NCBI RefSeq assembly: GCF_013386165.1
Contig: NZ_JACAOS010000021.1
Span: 62,768 to 126,767, forward strand
DNA: 64,000 bases
Origin: Pseudomonas gingeri
GTDB lineage: Bacteria > Pseudomonadota > Gammaproteobacteria > Pseudomonadales > Pseudomonadaceae
Direction: 5' to 3'
Shown here: piece by piece, positions 33,932 through 41,915 of the stretch
How positions within the stretch are numbered: position 1 is the first letter of the stretch
Layout of the letters: each line of letters begins with the position of its first letter
Program-made: the position numbers and the translations under genes
The notes under the pieces: generated by a model
Told to the model about the DNA's origin: nothing
What the model saw: only the letters and a program-made list of their open reading frames with translations
The model's database searches: none

Positions 33932-34635
33932 ATGAAATGATTCCAGAGTGGACACTCGAATACGCGACATTGTTGGGCCGCGGATTGCAAACGACCCTCA
34001 GCCTGTTGCTGATCTCCAGCCTCCTGGGGTTCGGGCTGGCGGTACTGGTGGCCTTGGCCCGGTTGTCGAAAAACCGCCTGGTCGCCAAGGCCAGCCTGTT
34101 CTACACCAGCGTGCTGCGGGGGACGCCGCTGCTGATCCAGATCTACATCTTCTACTACGGGCTGGGTAGCTTGTTCGCCCAGTTCCCACTGATTCGCGGC
34201 AGTTTCCTCTGGCCGTATCTGCGGGACGGTTACTGGTACATCGTGTTCGCCCTGGTGCTGTCGGTGGGCGCCTATGTCGGCGAAGTGATTCGCGGTGGGC
34301 TGCTGGCGGTGCCCAAGGGTGAAATGGAGGCGGCTTCGGCCTTTGGCATGACCCTACGGCAGTCGCTGTGGCGGGTGCGTTTGCCACGGGCCATGGGTTT
34401 GCTGTTGCCGACCCTGGCCGGGGAGACGGTGATGCTGCTCAAGTCCACGGCGCTGGCGTCGACCATTGCGGTGATCGACCTGCTGGGGGCGGCCAATGTG
34501 GTCCGGGCGCAGACGTTGCAGGTCTACCAGCCGTTGTTGCTGGTGGCCGGGGTCTATGTCTGCCTGACCTTTCTGATCGAGGCGCTGTTTGCCTTTGCCG
34601 AACGGCGCGGAACGCCGATGCGCAGGTCGGTGTAA
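33928..34635 (+). CDS. Amino acid ABC transporter permease, HisM-like
   Basis: This 235-residue partner permease has VLRGTPLLIQIYIFYYGLGS, characteristic of HisM/ArtM-type subunits, and the EAA loop MEAASAFGMTLRQSLWRVRLP. The start is GTG 33928, overlapping the upstream stop as GTGA; an ATG at 33937 is the alternative. The stop TAA shares its last base with the ATG of the EamA gene, so all three are translated in series. Confidence 0.92.
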   Translation: MNEMIPEWTLEYATLLGRGLQTTLSLLLISSLLGFGLAVLVALARLSKNRLVAKASLFYTSVLRGTPLLIQIYIFYYGLGSLFAQFPLIRGSFLWPYLRDGYWYIVFALVLSVGAYVGEVIRGGLLAVPKGEMEAASAFGMTLRQSLWRVRLPRAMGLLLPTLAGETVMLLKSTALASTIAVIDLLGAANVVRAQTLQVYQPLLLVAGVYVCLTFLIEALFAFAERRGTPMRRSV

Positions 34636-35639
34636 TGAAGACGCCAGGGGTTGATCGTTCGTTGCAGGGCATCGGCCTGTGCACGCTGGGCTATGCCTTC
34701 CTGGCCTTGCAGGACGCCGCCATCAAGTGGCTGGTGGCGGATTATTCGGTGGTCACCGTGCTGTTCTGGCGCGGTCTGGTGGTGGTCGCGGCCTGTCTGT
34801 TGGCCGGGCGCATGCGCCTGGTCCGGCGCGCCTGGCAGTCGCCGAGCCGACGCCTGCTGGTGGTGCGCGGCTTGCTCTCGATCGTCGCCTGGCTGCTGTA
34901 TTACACGGCGGCGCGGGACCTGACCCTGGCGGAAATGACCACCCTGTATTTCTCCGCACCGATCATGGTCACGGTGCTCGCGGCGCTGATCCTCAAGGAA
35001 CGCGCCACGGGCTGGCAATGGTTCACCCTGATCATCGGTTTTGTCGGCGTGATGATCGCCTGTCGCCCGAGCAATATGAGCAACCCCTGGCCCATCGTGC
35101 TGACGCTGCTGGCGGCGCTGTGCTGGGCCTTTACCTACATCCAGCTGCGACAGGTGGACGAACAGACCTCGGTGCTGGAACAGATGTTGATCACCAACGG
35201 GGTGTTTGTCATCTGCATGGCCCTGGCGTTGCCCTGGACCCACACACCACCATCGACCCCGGCCTGGCTGGGAATGCTCGGCGCCGGGCTGGTGGGGGGC
35301 ATCGGCCAGTTCCTGCTGTTCGCCAGTTTCCAGCGAGCCACCGCGACCTTGCTGGCCCCGTTCGAATACACCGGGCTGATCTGGGCATTCCTGCTGTCGA
35401 GCCTGATCTGGGGCACGCTGATGGACATGTCGCTGATCATCGGTGCGGGGCTGATTGCCCTCAGCGGCACCCTGGCGATGGTCTTCGGCCGACACGCCTC
35501 ACAGGACGTCGTCGGTGCCGAATGCTCCGTGACGCAACCCCTTTACCCAGCAGCGGCAGATGTGCAAGCCGTTGGCGGGACTGAAGGTCTCGGGGTTGAG
35601 GCACCACTCGAGCCAGAGTCCGTCGAGCATCGCCGATAG
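34635..35639 (+). CDS. EamA/RhaT-family transporter (DMT superfamily)
   Basis: Start ATG 34635 overlaps the permease stop (TAATG), giving 334 residues. There are about ten hydrophobic segments in two EamA repeats (GLCTLGYAFLALQDAAIKWL; IVLTLLAALCWAFTYIQL). Transporters of this family usually export metabolites or amino acids, so an overflow or by-product exporter would fit the operon. The last membrane helix ends near residue 288 (LSGTLAMVFGRH). The remaining 45 residues are read from antisense of the TetR gene, a 141-bp convergent overlap. Confidence 0.82.
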   Translation: MKTPGVDRSLQGIGLCTLGYAFLALQDAAIKWLVADYSVVTVLFWRGLVVVAACLLAGRMRLVRRAWQSPSRRLLVVRGLLSIVAWLLYYTAARDLTLAEMTTLYFSAPIMVTVLAALILKERATGWQWFTLIIGFVGVMIACRPSNMSNPWPIVLTLLAALCWAFTYIQLRQVDEQTSVLEQMLITNGVFVICMALALPWTHTPPSTPAWLGMLGAGLVGGIGQFLLFASFQRATATLLAPFEYTGLIWAFLLSSLIWGTLMDMSLIIGAGLIALSGTLAMVFGRHASQDVVGAECSVTQPLYPAAADVQAVGGTEGLGVEAPLEPESVEHRR

Positions 35640-36134
35640 GCCGATGGCGGCCAGGCGGCTGTCATGAATCGTGAAGCCTTCGGCGCTGGCCAGGTCATCG
35701 AGCAGTTGGCGGATCAGGTCGAGGTAGGCGCGGTAGCTTTTTTCATGGGATTGGCTGACGTGTTCGGAGTGGCGGATCAGGCTCCAGAACACCACCCAGA
35801 CCCCCAGCAATTGCGGGTCCATGACCCGTGGCGAGAAGGAGCCGACCAGGAAGGCCTCGAGCTTTTCGGCGGCGCTGCCGGCTTGGCGGACCTCTTCGAG
35901 CAGGGTGCTGGTCAGTTCGCTGGCGAGCTTGTGGTAGGTGTCGGCGATCAGCGCGTCGATGCTGCCGAAATGATGGTTGAGCAGGCCGACGGAGACCCCA
36001 GCCTCGGTGGCGATACGCCGTACGGAAATCCCCGCATGGCCGTCCCGGGCCAGGCAGCGCAGGGCCGCGGCGATCAGCAGGTCGCGGCGCTCGTCGGGTT
36101 CGGCGCGGCGAAATTTTCGGGTGTCGGTGCTCAC
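35499..36134 (-). CDS. TetR/AcrR-family regulator, BetI-like (block B)
   Basis: I take GTG 36134 as start (AAGGA 5 bases upstream), giving 211 residues beginning MSTDTRKFRRAEPDERRDLL. Longer in-frame starts would run into the palindrome at 36173. The helix-turn-helix is IATEAGVSVGLLNHHFGSIDAL and the C-terminal half has GLSAMLDGLWLEWCLNPETF, paralogous to the block A regulator. It diverges from the deacylase gene, with the strongest TGAAC-N4-GTTCA site between them, so autoregulation is expected. Its 3' end overlaps the EamA gene. Confidence 0.85.
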   Translation of the reverse strand: MSTDTRKFRRAEPDERRDLLIAAALRCLARDGHAGISVRRIATEAGVSVGLLNHHFGSIDALIADTYHKLASELTSTLLEEVRQAGSAAEKLEAFLVGSFSPRVMDPQLLGVWVVFWSLIRHSEHVSQSHEKSYRAYLDLIRQLLDDLASAEGFTIHDSRLAAIGLSAMLDGLWLEWCLNPETFSPANGLHICRCWVKGLRHGAFGTDDVL

Positions 36135-36172
36135 GGGAATCCTTGGTTTCGATGCCAGGTTGGCGAGCTTAG

Positions 36173-36188
36173 TTGAACGTACGTTCAA
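36173..36188. promoter_or_regulatory. Putative TetR-type operator D (TTGAACGTACGTTCAA)
   Basis: A perfect 16-bp palindrome lies between the divergent TetR (start 36134) and deacylase (start 36250) genes. It is the most symmetrical of the four TGAAC-N4-GTTYA sites and sits where an autoregulated TetR operator is normally found. Confidence 0.75.
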
Positions 36189-36249
36189 TTTCCACTGTTG
36201 GGGCTGGCGACGGATTGATTTTCAACGTTTATGAGAGGAGGGCAAGGCT

Positions 36250-37266
36250 ATGGCGCAGGATGTTTCGTTCAGTGTTCGAGGCAATAACGGCGAGGACCTG
36301 CGGGTTGGTGCCTGGCGTTTCGAGGGGCGCGGCGACGGGCCGACAGTGCATTTGCAGGCCGGGGTGCATGCCGATGAAATCGCCGGCATGCTGGTGCTGC
36401 ACTTGCTGATGCCGCGCCTTTGCCAGGCCGAGTCCGAGGGCCGCCTCAAGGGCCGCGTGACCCTGGTGCCCCAAGCCAACCCGCTGGGTATCGGGCAATT
36501 TCGCCATGGGCGGATTCTCGGACGTTTTCATGAGGCCACCGGGCAGAACTTCAATCGCTCATTCGACCAGTCGCAGGCGTTGGTGCGGTCCGCAACCAAT
36601 GTCCAGCATTGGCAGAAAAGCCTGGTGGAACTGGCGGCCACGGCGGACCTGGTGCTCGACCTGCATACCGACGACGAGGCACTGCCCTATGTCTATATCC
36701 ACCGTGCGTTCTGGCCCAGGGGCCGGGCTCTGGCGGCAGCGCTGAAGATGGACCTGGCGATTATCTGGGATGACGGCGGTGATGGTTCCTTCGAGGAAAC
36801 CCTTATCGCCCCCTGGCTGCGTGACGGCGATACCGCGCAGCGCTTTGCCGCCACCCTGGAGTTGCGTGGACAGGGTGATGTCAGCGATCACCTGGCCGGG
36901 CAGGATGCCGACGGCCTGTACGCCTGGTTGTGTGCCGTCGGGGTGATCGACGAGGCGCCGTCGCTGGTGGATTGGCCGGTGCAGGCGGTGGAGATGGGAC
37001 ATATGGAGACGATTCTGGCGCCTCGGCCCGGGGTCCTGGTTTTCGAAAAGGAACTGGGCGACTTCGTCGAAGAGGGGCAGCGGTTTGCCCGGATCGTCGG
37101 GCGCCCCGGAGACGCATCGTCCGAGGTGATCCTGCTGGCGGCCCAGGCCGGGCGAATGATCACCCGCCACCGGGACCGCTTGATCGCACAAGGCTCGGTG
37201 GTGGCGAAATTCACTGGCAGCCGGGTGTCGCACAACTGGACGGGCGGGTTGCTCGATCCCAACTAG
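36250..37266 (+). CDS. Succinylglutamate desuccinylase/aspartoacylase-family deacylase
   Basis: This 338-residue M14-type metalloenzyme has zinc ligands His40 and Glu43 (AGVHADEIAG) and His139 (LVLDLHTDDE). The C-terminal beta domain has LAPRPGVLVFEKELGDFVEEGQ. Relatives remove acyl groups from N-acyl amino acids, such as AstE on succinylglutamate, aspartoacylase, and DoeB on N-acetyl-diaminobutyrate. A strong GAGGAGGG ribosome site precedes the ATG. Divergent from the TetR gene and facing operator D, it probably releases the amino acid that block B then transaminates. Confidence 0.85.
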   Translation: MAQDVSFSVRGNNGEDLRVGAWRFEGRGDGPTVHLQAGVHADEIAGMLVLHLLMPRLCQAESEGRLKGRVTLVPQANPLGIGQFRHGRILGRFHEATGQNFNRSFDQSQALVRSATNVQHWQKSLVELAATADLVLDLHTDDEALPYVYIHRAFWPRGRALAAALKMDLAIIWDDGGDGSFEETLIAPWLRDGDTAQRFAATLELRGQGDVSDHLAGQDADGLYAWLCAVGVIDEAPSLVDWPVQAVEMGHMETILAPRPGVLVFEKELGDFVEEGQRFARIVGRPGDASSEVILLAAQAGRMITRHRDRLIAQGSVVAKFTGSRVSHNWTGGLLDPN

Positions 37267-37287
37267 GCTCCCCGCCCACCCAGGTTT

Positions 37288-38436
37288 TTACACGACCATG
37301 CCCAGGGCCGGCTTGTTGCCTGTCGTCGTGCTTGAACGGCTCAGCAGGCCGGCATGGCGACTGCGCAGGGCGTGCACTTCCTGGGCAAGATTGTCCATGA
37401 GGGTCCGGCCCCGGGGGGTGAACGCCTCGCAGCTCTCGATTTCCGGCAGGGCCTTGAGCAGGCCACGCAGAATGTCGAGCATCCGCTCTTCGGCCCGCTG
37501 CATTTCCACGGCCGGGCGTTGGCGCACACGCTCCAGGTATTTGACCTGGGCGAGCGCGGCGAAGAACGCATGGACATAACCCTGGAGATCGCGCTGCAGG
37601 CCGGACCAGGGCAGGCTGTACAGGCGTTCCCCGGCGCGTTGCTCGTCGATGATCGGGCAGACCTCGACCAGGCTGTACAGCAGTTGCTGGGTGGTTTCAT
37701 GGACCAGCGATTCTTCGATATCAAGAATCGAATGGTCCTTGGCCGAAAGCAGGATGACGCCGGTGTAGCGCGCCGCCGAACAGCTGCGGAAGGTGCCGTC
37801 GGGCAAGTAGCAGATCAGCTTGACCAGGTGCCGGAACTGCTCGTAGCAGGCCGGCCAGGTGTTGGCGATGCGCGACAGGGCGACGCTGAGCACGTCGCGG
37901 AAGAAATGGATGGAGTAACCCGTGCGCTCCAGGTGCTTGCGGGTGTTTTCGTCTTCGGGGAATTCATAGCTGGGCGGTGTCGCGGCGGCGATCAGCGGAT
38001 CGACGTTGAAGCGGCGGATCGGCGGATGGTTCGAGTACTTGTGATCGACCGCGGTCTGGGTGATGCGTTGCAGGATCGCCGGCAATTCCAGGAGCATCTC
38101 CTGCAGGGATGCGCTGTCGCGCGTCAGGTCCGTCAAGACCGCATTGGCCTGTTGAAACGTCAGGGCGACCCAGATCTGGAAGACCGGATCGTTGATGATC
38201 AGGCGGCGTTGGGCAACCGGCAGGAGAATCAGGTGCACCGCGCTGGAGAAAAACGGGTTGAGCTTGGGGCTGCCCTCCAGGTGCTGGAAACATTCGGCAT
38301 AGAGCGCCGCGAAGGTGCTGTAGCGTTGTTGGCTGAGCCGATCGAGCAAACGGTGGAAACGGTCCGGCGTGGCGTCGGGCAAAAACGTGTTGTATTGGAA
38401 CAGTTCGTCGAGCTGGGATTGCAGTCGGGTGGTCAT
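37288..38436 (-). CDS. HExxH-family putative peptide-modification protein (HETTQ variant)
   Basis: The best reading of this 382-residue soluble protein is the family with a HExxH motif found beside small peptide genes (NCBI names it a putative peptide modification or 2-oxoglutarate-type peptide hydroxylase). Residues 240-301 keep its conserved spacing: SLVHETTQQLLYSL, then RLYSLPW, then GYVHAFFAALAQVKYLER. The metal motif at 246-250 is HETTQ, so the second His is Gln. His289 remains as a possible ligand. AAGGA lies 7 bases before the ATG. The gene is 201 bp downstream of, and on the same strand as, a precursor-like small gene. Assignment rests on motif spacing only, and the protein could be catalytically altered. 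Confidence 0.6.
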   Translation of the reverse strand: MTTRLQSQLDELFQYNTFLPDATPDRFHRLLDRLSQQRYSTFAALYAECFQHLEGSPKLNPFFSSAVHLILLPVAQRRLIINDPVFQIWVALTFQQANAVLTDLTRDSASLQEMLLELPAILQRITQTAVDHKYSNHPPIRRFNVDPLIAAATPPSYEFPEDENTRKHLERTGYSIHFFRDVLSVALSRIANTWPACYEQFRHLVKLICYLPDGTFRSCSAARYTGVILLSAKDHSILDIEESLVHETTQQLLYSLVEVCPIIDEQRAGERLYSLPWSGLQRDLQGYVHAFFAALAQVKYLERVRQRPAVEMQRAEERMLDILRGLLKALPEIESCEAFTPRGRTLMDNLAQEVHALRSRHAGLLSRSSTTTGNKPALGMVV

Positions 38437-38637
38437 GTCGGTGTCCTTGATCTATCACTGGGTGAATGACGAGCGCGCAGTAACCCTCCTTCAAGAAAGA
38501 GAGATAGAGAAGTTTGAAGTGTTGGCAGTGTCCGGGGGCGAGAATCAATAACTGACTGTTAGCAACTGACTCAATGGGCTGTAACAGGAACGTTGCGATC
38601 ATTCGGTGGGTAATACAGCAAGGACACTCCCACAGGT

Positions 38638-38895
38638 TTAATTCGTTCGAGCCTGTTGCGGGTCAACGTTGGCATGGGCCGCGAGAGGGCTGCGCAGGGT
38701 GTTCGAGGCCGCCGCCAACTGGACAAGATCCAGGCCCTTGAGCGCCACCACCTCGTCGATGCGCAAGGTGATGTCAAGGTCCTTGGCGGCAGCAATCGGG
38801 TTTGCCTGCAACTCGGTGGCGAATGACGCGTCCCTGGTTGCGCGACCCAGAAGGATAGCGAGATGTCCCTGATGGTTTTTATTGGAATAAGGCAT
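38638..38895 (-). CDS. Small precursor-like peptide (RiPP candidate)
   Basis: Start ATG 38895 has GGAG 6 bases before it, giving 85 residues; an upstream extension to 38994 has no ribosome site. After MPYSNKNHQG comes LAILLGRATRDASFATELQA, then NPIAAAKDLDITLRIDEVVA, LKGLDL, and a Thr/Asn/Arg-containing tail ending HANVDPQQARTN. The middle resembles LigA- or NHLP-like leader domains of ribosomal peptide precursors (A-x2-D-x2-F-x3-L-x3-P pattern), with the tail as core. It has no signal peptide and lies just upstream of the HExxH-family gene. No transporter or protease gene is adjacent. Confidence 0.6.
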   Translation of the reverse strand: MPYSNKNHQGHLAILLGRATRDASFATELQANPIAAAKDLDITLRIDEVVALKGLDLVQLAAASNTLRSPLAAHANVDPQQARTN

Positions 38896-39231
38896 GGCGG
38901 TCTCCGGGTAATAATTGAAGTTTTTATAAGGAAGCAGGCCTGTGGCTGTTTTCAGTGGGGCGATGCCCGAGTGAATATAGCAAGATGATTCCATTTTTCA
39001 ATATGTGCTTATTAATTTTCTGGAAGTTTTAAATGAGCGAATCTGCAAGTTATTGGGTTGTCTCTGTTGAAAGGGTTTGCAGTTTTTTATAAGTAAGATA
39101 GTTCCGTAGTTCTATTCATACATGAAGAGCGAGTATCAAATTTTTCGTTCCGGCCAGGCCATTCGCTTTCGTGGAGCCAGGGCGCGTGAGCCCGTGTCTC
39201 GACTAATGGCTCTTGTCAGGAAAATCCCACA
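38896..39231. promoter_or_regulatory. AT-rich 336-bp divergent promoter region
   Basis: No convincing coding region is seen. The sequence is markedly richer in A/T than its surroundings, with runs such as ATTTTTCAATATGTG and GTTTTTTATAAGTAAG. It must serve the small peptide gene leftward and lexA2 rightward. The low GC next to the peptide gene is of the kind often bound by MvaT/MvaU. Confidence 0.5.
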
Positions 39232-39249
39232 GGAGTACAAATGTACTCC
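39232..39249. promoter_or_regulatory. LexA2-type operator overlapping RBS and start codon
   Basis: GGAGTAC-AAAT-GTACTCC is a perfect 7-4-7 inverted repeat. It contains GTAC-N4-GTAC, close to the GTAC-N4-GTGC box described for LexA2 of P. putida. The palindrome covers the AGGAG ribosome site and the ATG of lexA2, so the same bases serve repression and translation initiation. Confidence 0.75.
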
Positions 39250-39861
39250 ATGACGATTTTAAGCCCCCGCCGTACCGCCATCCTGACCTTTATCCGCGAG
39301 CGCATCGTGCGTAACGGCCAGCCCCCGAGCCTTGCCGAGATCGCCGAGGCCTTTGGCTTTGCCTCCCGCAGCGTGGCGCGCAAGCACGTGGTGGCCTTGG
39401 CCGAGGGCGGTTTTATCGAGGTCAACGCCCACCAGGCGCGGGGCATCCGCCTGCTCGATCAGGCACCCCGGGCCGAGTTGCTGGATATCCCGTTGCTGGG
39501 GCGGGTGGCGGCGGGCCGGCCGATCGATGTCGATGCCCAGGAGCATCGCCGGCTGCTGCTTGACCCGGCGCTGTTTTCCCGCGCGCCGGATTACCTGCTG
39601 CAGGTGCAGGGCGATTCGATGATCGGTGATGGCATTCTCGACGGTGACCTGGTTGCGGTACGCCGCACGGGCGAGGTGCGCAACGGCCAGATCGTCGTGG
39701 CCCGGCTGGAAGGCGAGGTCACCATCAAGCGTTTCGAGCGCACGGCCACGGGTATCCGCCTGTTACCGCGCAACCCGGCCTATGAACCTATCGTGGTCGA
39801 TCCCGAGCATCAGGAACTGAGCATCGAAGGCGTGTTCTGCGGTCTGGTGCGGCCGGCATGA
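39241..39861 (+). CDS. lexA2: LexA2 SOS repressor of the mutagenesis cassette
   Basis: This 206-residue LexA has a winged helix at residues 5-70 (PPSLAEIAEAFGFASRSVARKHV), a self-cleavage bond at Ala91-Gly92 (RVAAGRP), and the catalytic dyad Ser126 (QGDSM) and Lys163 (VTIKRFE). ATG 39241 is used (AGGAG 5 bases upstream), with an in-frame ATG at 39250. It heads the cassette lexA2-imuA-imuB-dnaE2, represses it and is cleaved through RecA after DNA damage. It overlaps imuA by ATGA. Confidence 0.92.
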   Translation: MYSMTILSPRRTAILTFIRERIVRNGQPPSLAEIAEAFGFASRSVARKHVVALAEGGFIEVNAHQARGIRLLDQAPRAELLDIPLLGRVAAGRPIDVDAQEHRRLLLDPALFSRAPDYLLQVQGDSMIGDGILDGDLVAVRRTGEVRNGQIVVARLEGEVTIKRFERTATGIRLLPRNPAYEPIVVDPEHQELSIEGVFCGLVRPA

Positions 39862-40490
39862 GGGACGCGGTGGTGGCCCTGGATACGCTGCTGGATGAGC
39901 GGCGGGTATGGAAAGGCCGGGCGGTTGCGCCGCTGGCCGAGCCGCAGTCCGATCGCCAGCCCAGCGGCCATGCGGCCCTTGACGCGGCCTTGCCCGGTGC
40001 CGGCTGGCCGCCGGCGGCGCTGACGGAAATCCTTATCGCCGGGGAGGGCGTTGGTGAGTTGCAACTGGTCTGGCCAACCCTGGCGCGGTTGTCGGCCCGG
40101 GGCGAGCGGATCGTCCTGGTGGCGCCGCCCCATGTGCCCTATCCCCAGGCGTGGTTGAGTGCGGGAGTGGATCTGCGGCAGTTATCGGTGATCCAGGCGG
40201 CACCGCGCGATGCCTTGTGGGCCGCTGAACAGTGCCTGCGCTCCGGCAGTTGCGGCGCGGTCCTGTGCTGGCCGCAACAGGCCGATGACCGGGCCTTGCG
40301 GCGCTTGCAGGTGGCGGCGGAAAGCGGTCAGACCCTGGCCTTTGCCTATCGCTCGCTGGAAGAGGCGATCAATCCGTCGCCGGCGGCCCTGCGGATTGCC
40401 GTCGAGGGCCGGCCCGGGCAGTTGCGGGTGCTCAAGTGCCGCGGCGGGCTGGCCCATTCGGCACCGATTGCCTTCAATACAGGGCATTGA
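39858..40490 (+). CDS. imuA: Translesion synthesis cassette protein ImuA
   Basis: This 210-residue protein has the RecA/SulA-like fold of ImuA: HAALDAALPGAGWPPAALTEIL near residue 37, GELQLVWPTLARLSARGERIVLVAPP after it, and FAYRSLEEAINPSPAALRI near the end. There is no intact Walker A lysine. ImuA links the mutasome to RecA and is required for DnaE2-dependent mutagenesis. The start overlaps the lexA2 stop, and imuB begins 6 bp after its stop. Confidence 0.88.
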   Translation: MRDAVVALDTLLDERRVWKGRAVAPLAEPQSDRQPSGHAALDAALPGAGWPPAALTEILIAGEGVGELQLVWPTLARLSARGERIVLVAPPHVPYPQAWLSAGVDLRQLSVIQAAPRDALWAAEQCLRSGSCGAVLCWPQQADDRALRRLQVAAESGQTLAFAYRSLEEAINPSPAALRIAVEGRPGQLRVLKCRGGLAHSAPIAFNTGH

Positions 40491-40496
40491 GGCGGT

Positions 40497-41915
40497 ATGC
40501 GTTGGGTCTGTATTGTTTTTCCGCAACTGGCACTGGACGGTGTGCTGCGCCGCACCCTTGAACCTGAAGCGCCATTGGCGCTGCTGACGGGCTCGCCGCA
40601 ACGTCGGGTGGTGCAGGCGGTGAACGCCGCGGCACGGGCGTTGGGCCTGCGCCCCGGACAATCGCTGACCGCCGCCCATGCCTTGACCAAGGCCTTTGCC
40701 AGCGCCGAATACGATCACGCCGAAATCGAGCAGTGGCAGCAGTTTCTCGCCGCCTGGGCCTATCGCTTCAGCTCCCAGGTCAGCCTGTGTTATTCGCGAG
40801 CCTTGCTGTTCGAGATCGAATCCAGCCTGGGCCTGTTCGGGCCTTGGCCGCAGTTGGAAGCGCGCTTGCGCGAAGAGTTGAGCGGTTTGGGTTTTCGCCA
40901 CCGGATCGTGGTCGCGCCCAATCCGGCGGCGGCGCGGGTCCTGGCCAATGCCTACGATGGCCTGGCCTTGGCGGACGACGGGGCCTTGCGCCAGGCCCTG
41001 GGACAGATGCCGATCGACCGGGTCGGGTTGCAACAGGAGGCGGCCACGGCCTTGTCGCGCATGGGCCTGCGGACCCTGGAGCAAGTGCTGGCCTTGCCCC
41101 GGCAGAGTCTGGCCCGGCGTTTCGAGGCGTCGCTGCTCAAGCACCTCGACACCCTGCTCGGTGAGCGACCTCTGGCCCTGGCGTTCTACCTGCCGCCGGA
41201 TCGTTTTGCGGCCAGGATCGAGCTGAATTTTGATGTGACCTCGAATCAGGCCTTGCTGTTTCCCTTGCGCCGTTTGACCGGGGACCTGTCGGCGTTTCTC
41301 TGTGGGCGTGACAGCGGTGTACAGCGCTTCGAGCTGATCCTGGAACATGCCGGGTGCGCGGAGACACGGATCAAGGTCGGCCTGCTGAGTGCCGAGCGTG
41401 ATCCCTTGATGCTTTTCGAACTGGCCCGTGGGCGGCTGGAGCAGGTCCAGGTCGAGTCGGCGGTACGCGGTTTTCGCCTGGAGGCCGAGGACTTGCCGGC
41501 CTTTGTCCCGCAGCACCGCGAACTCTTCGACGAGCGCCCGCAACAGTCCTTGCCCTGGGAGCAATTGCGCGAACGCTTGCGCGCCCGGCTGGGGGATGAC
41601 GCGGTACAAGGCCTGCGTTTCCAGGCCGATCACCGCCCTGAATGTGCCTGGCAAGCGCTGTCGGCGAACAGCCCCGAGCCCCTGGCCGCCGTCGGCCCGT
41701 TGCGCCCCGGTTGGCTGCTCAAGGCGCCGTTGCCATTGCCCGAACAGGCCGCGCGAGTCCTGCTGGGACCGGAGCGGATCGAATCGGGCTGGTGGGATGG
41801 CGCCGATGTACGCCGCGACTATTACCTGATCGAGACCCGCGCCGGCCGCCACGCCTGGGCCTATCGAACGGTGGGGGAAAGCGGCCCGTTGTTGCTGCAG
41901 GGCTGGTTCGCATGA
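40497..41915 (+). CDS. imuB: Y-family polymerase-like protein ImuB
   Basis: The 472 residues have the Y-family (DinB/UmuC) fold but without the catalytic carboxylates: the N-terminus MRWVCIVFPQLALDGVLRR has no Asp of the DVDCFF type, and the palm has SSLGLFG where an active enzyme has DE. The thumb's helix-hairpin-helix is MGLRTLEQVLALPRQSLARR. ImuB acts as the hub that binds the beta clamp and brings DnaE2 to lesions. Its stop overlaps the dnaE2 start by ATGA. Confidence 0.9.
   Translation: MRWVCIVFPQLALDGVLRRTLEPEAPLALLTGSPQRRVVQAVNAAARALGLRPGQSLTAAHALTKAFASAEYDHAEIEQWQQFLAAWAYRFSSQVSLCYSRALLFEIESSLGLFGPWPQLEARLREELSGLGFRHRIVVAPNPAAARVLANAYDGLALADDGALRQALGQMPIDRVGLQQEAATALSRMGLRTLEQVLALPRQSLARRFEASLLKHLDTLLGERPLALAFYLPPDRFAARIELNFDVTSNQALLFPLRRLTGDLSAFLCGRDSGVQRFELILEHAGCAETRIKVGLLSAERDPLMLFELARGRLEQVQVESAVRGFRLEAEDLPAFVPQHRELFDERPQQSLPWEQLRERLRARLGDDAVQGLRFQADHRPECAWQALSANSPEPLAAVGPLRPGWLLKAPLPLPEQAARVLLGPERIESGWWDGADVRRDYYLIETRAGRHAWAYRTVGESGPLLLQGWFA

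Noticed and set aside
36135..36188. N-terminal extension of the block B TetR to TTG 36188
   Set aside because: It would make the perfect operator palindrome coding; GTG 36134 has AAGGA at 5 bases.
38896..38994. N-terminal extension of the small precursor-like peptide
   Set aside because: The extension begins without a ribosome site, whereas ATG 38895 has GGAG at good spacing.
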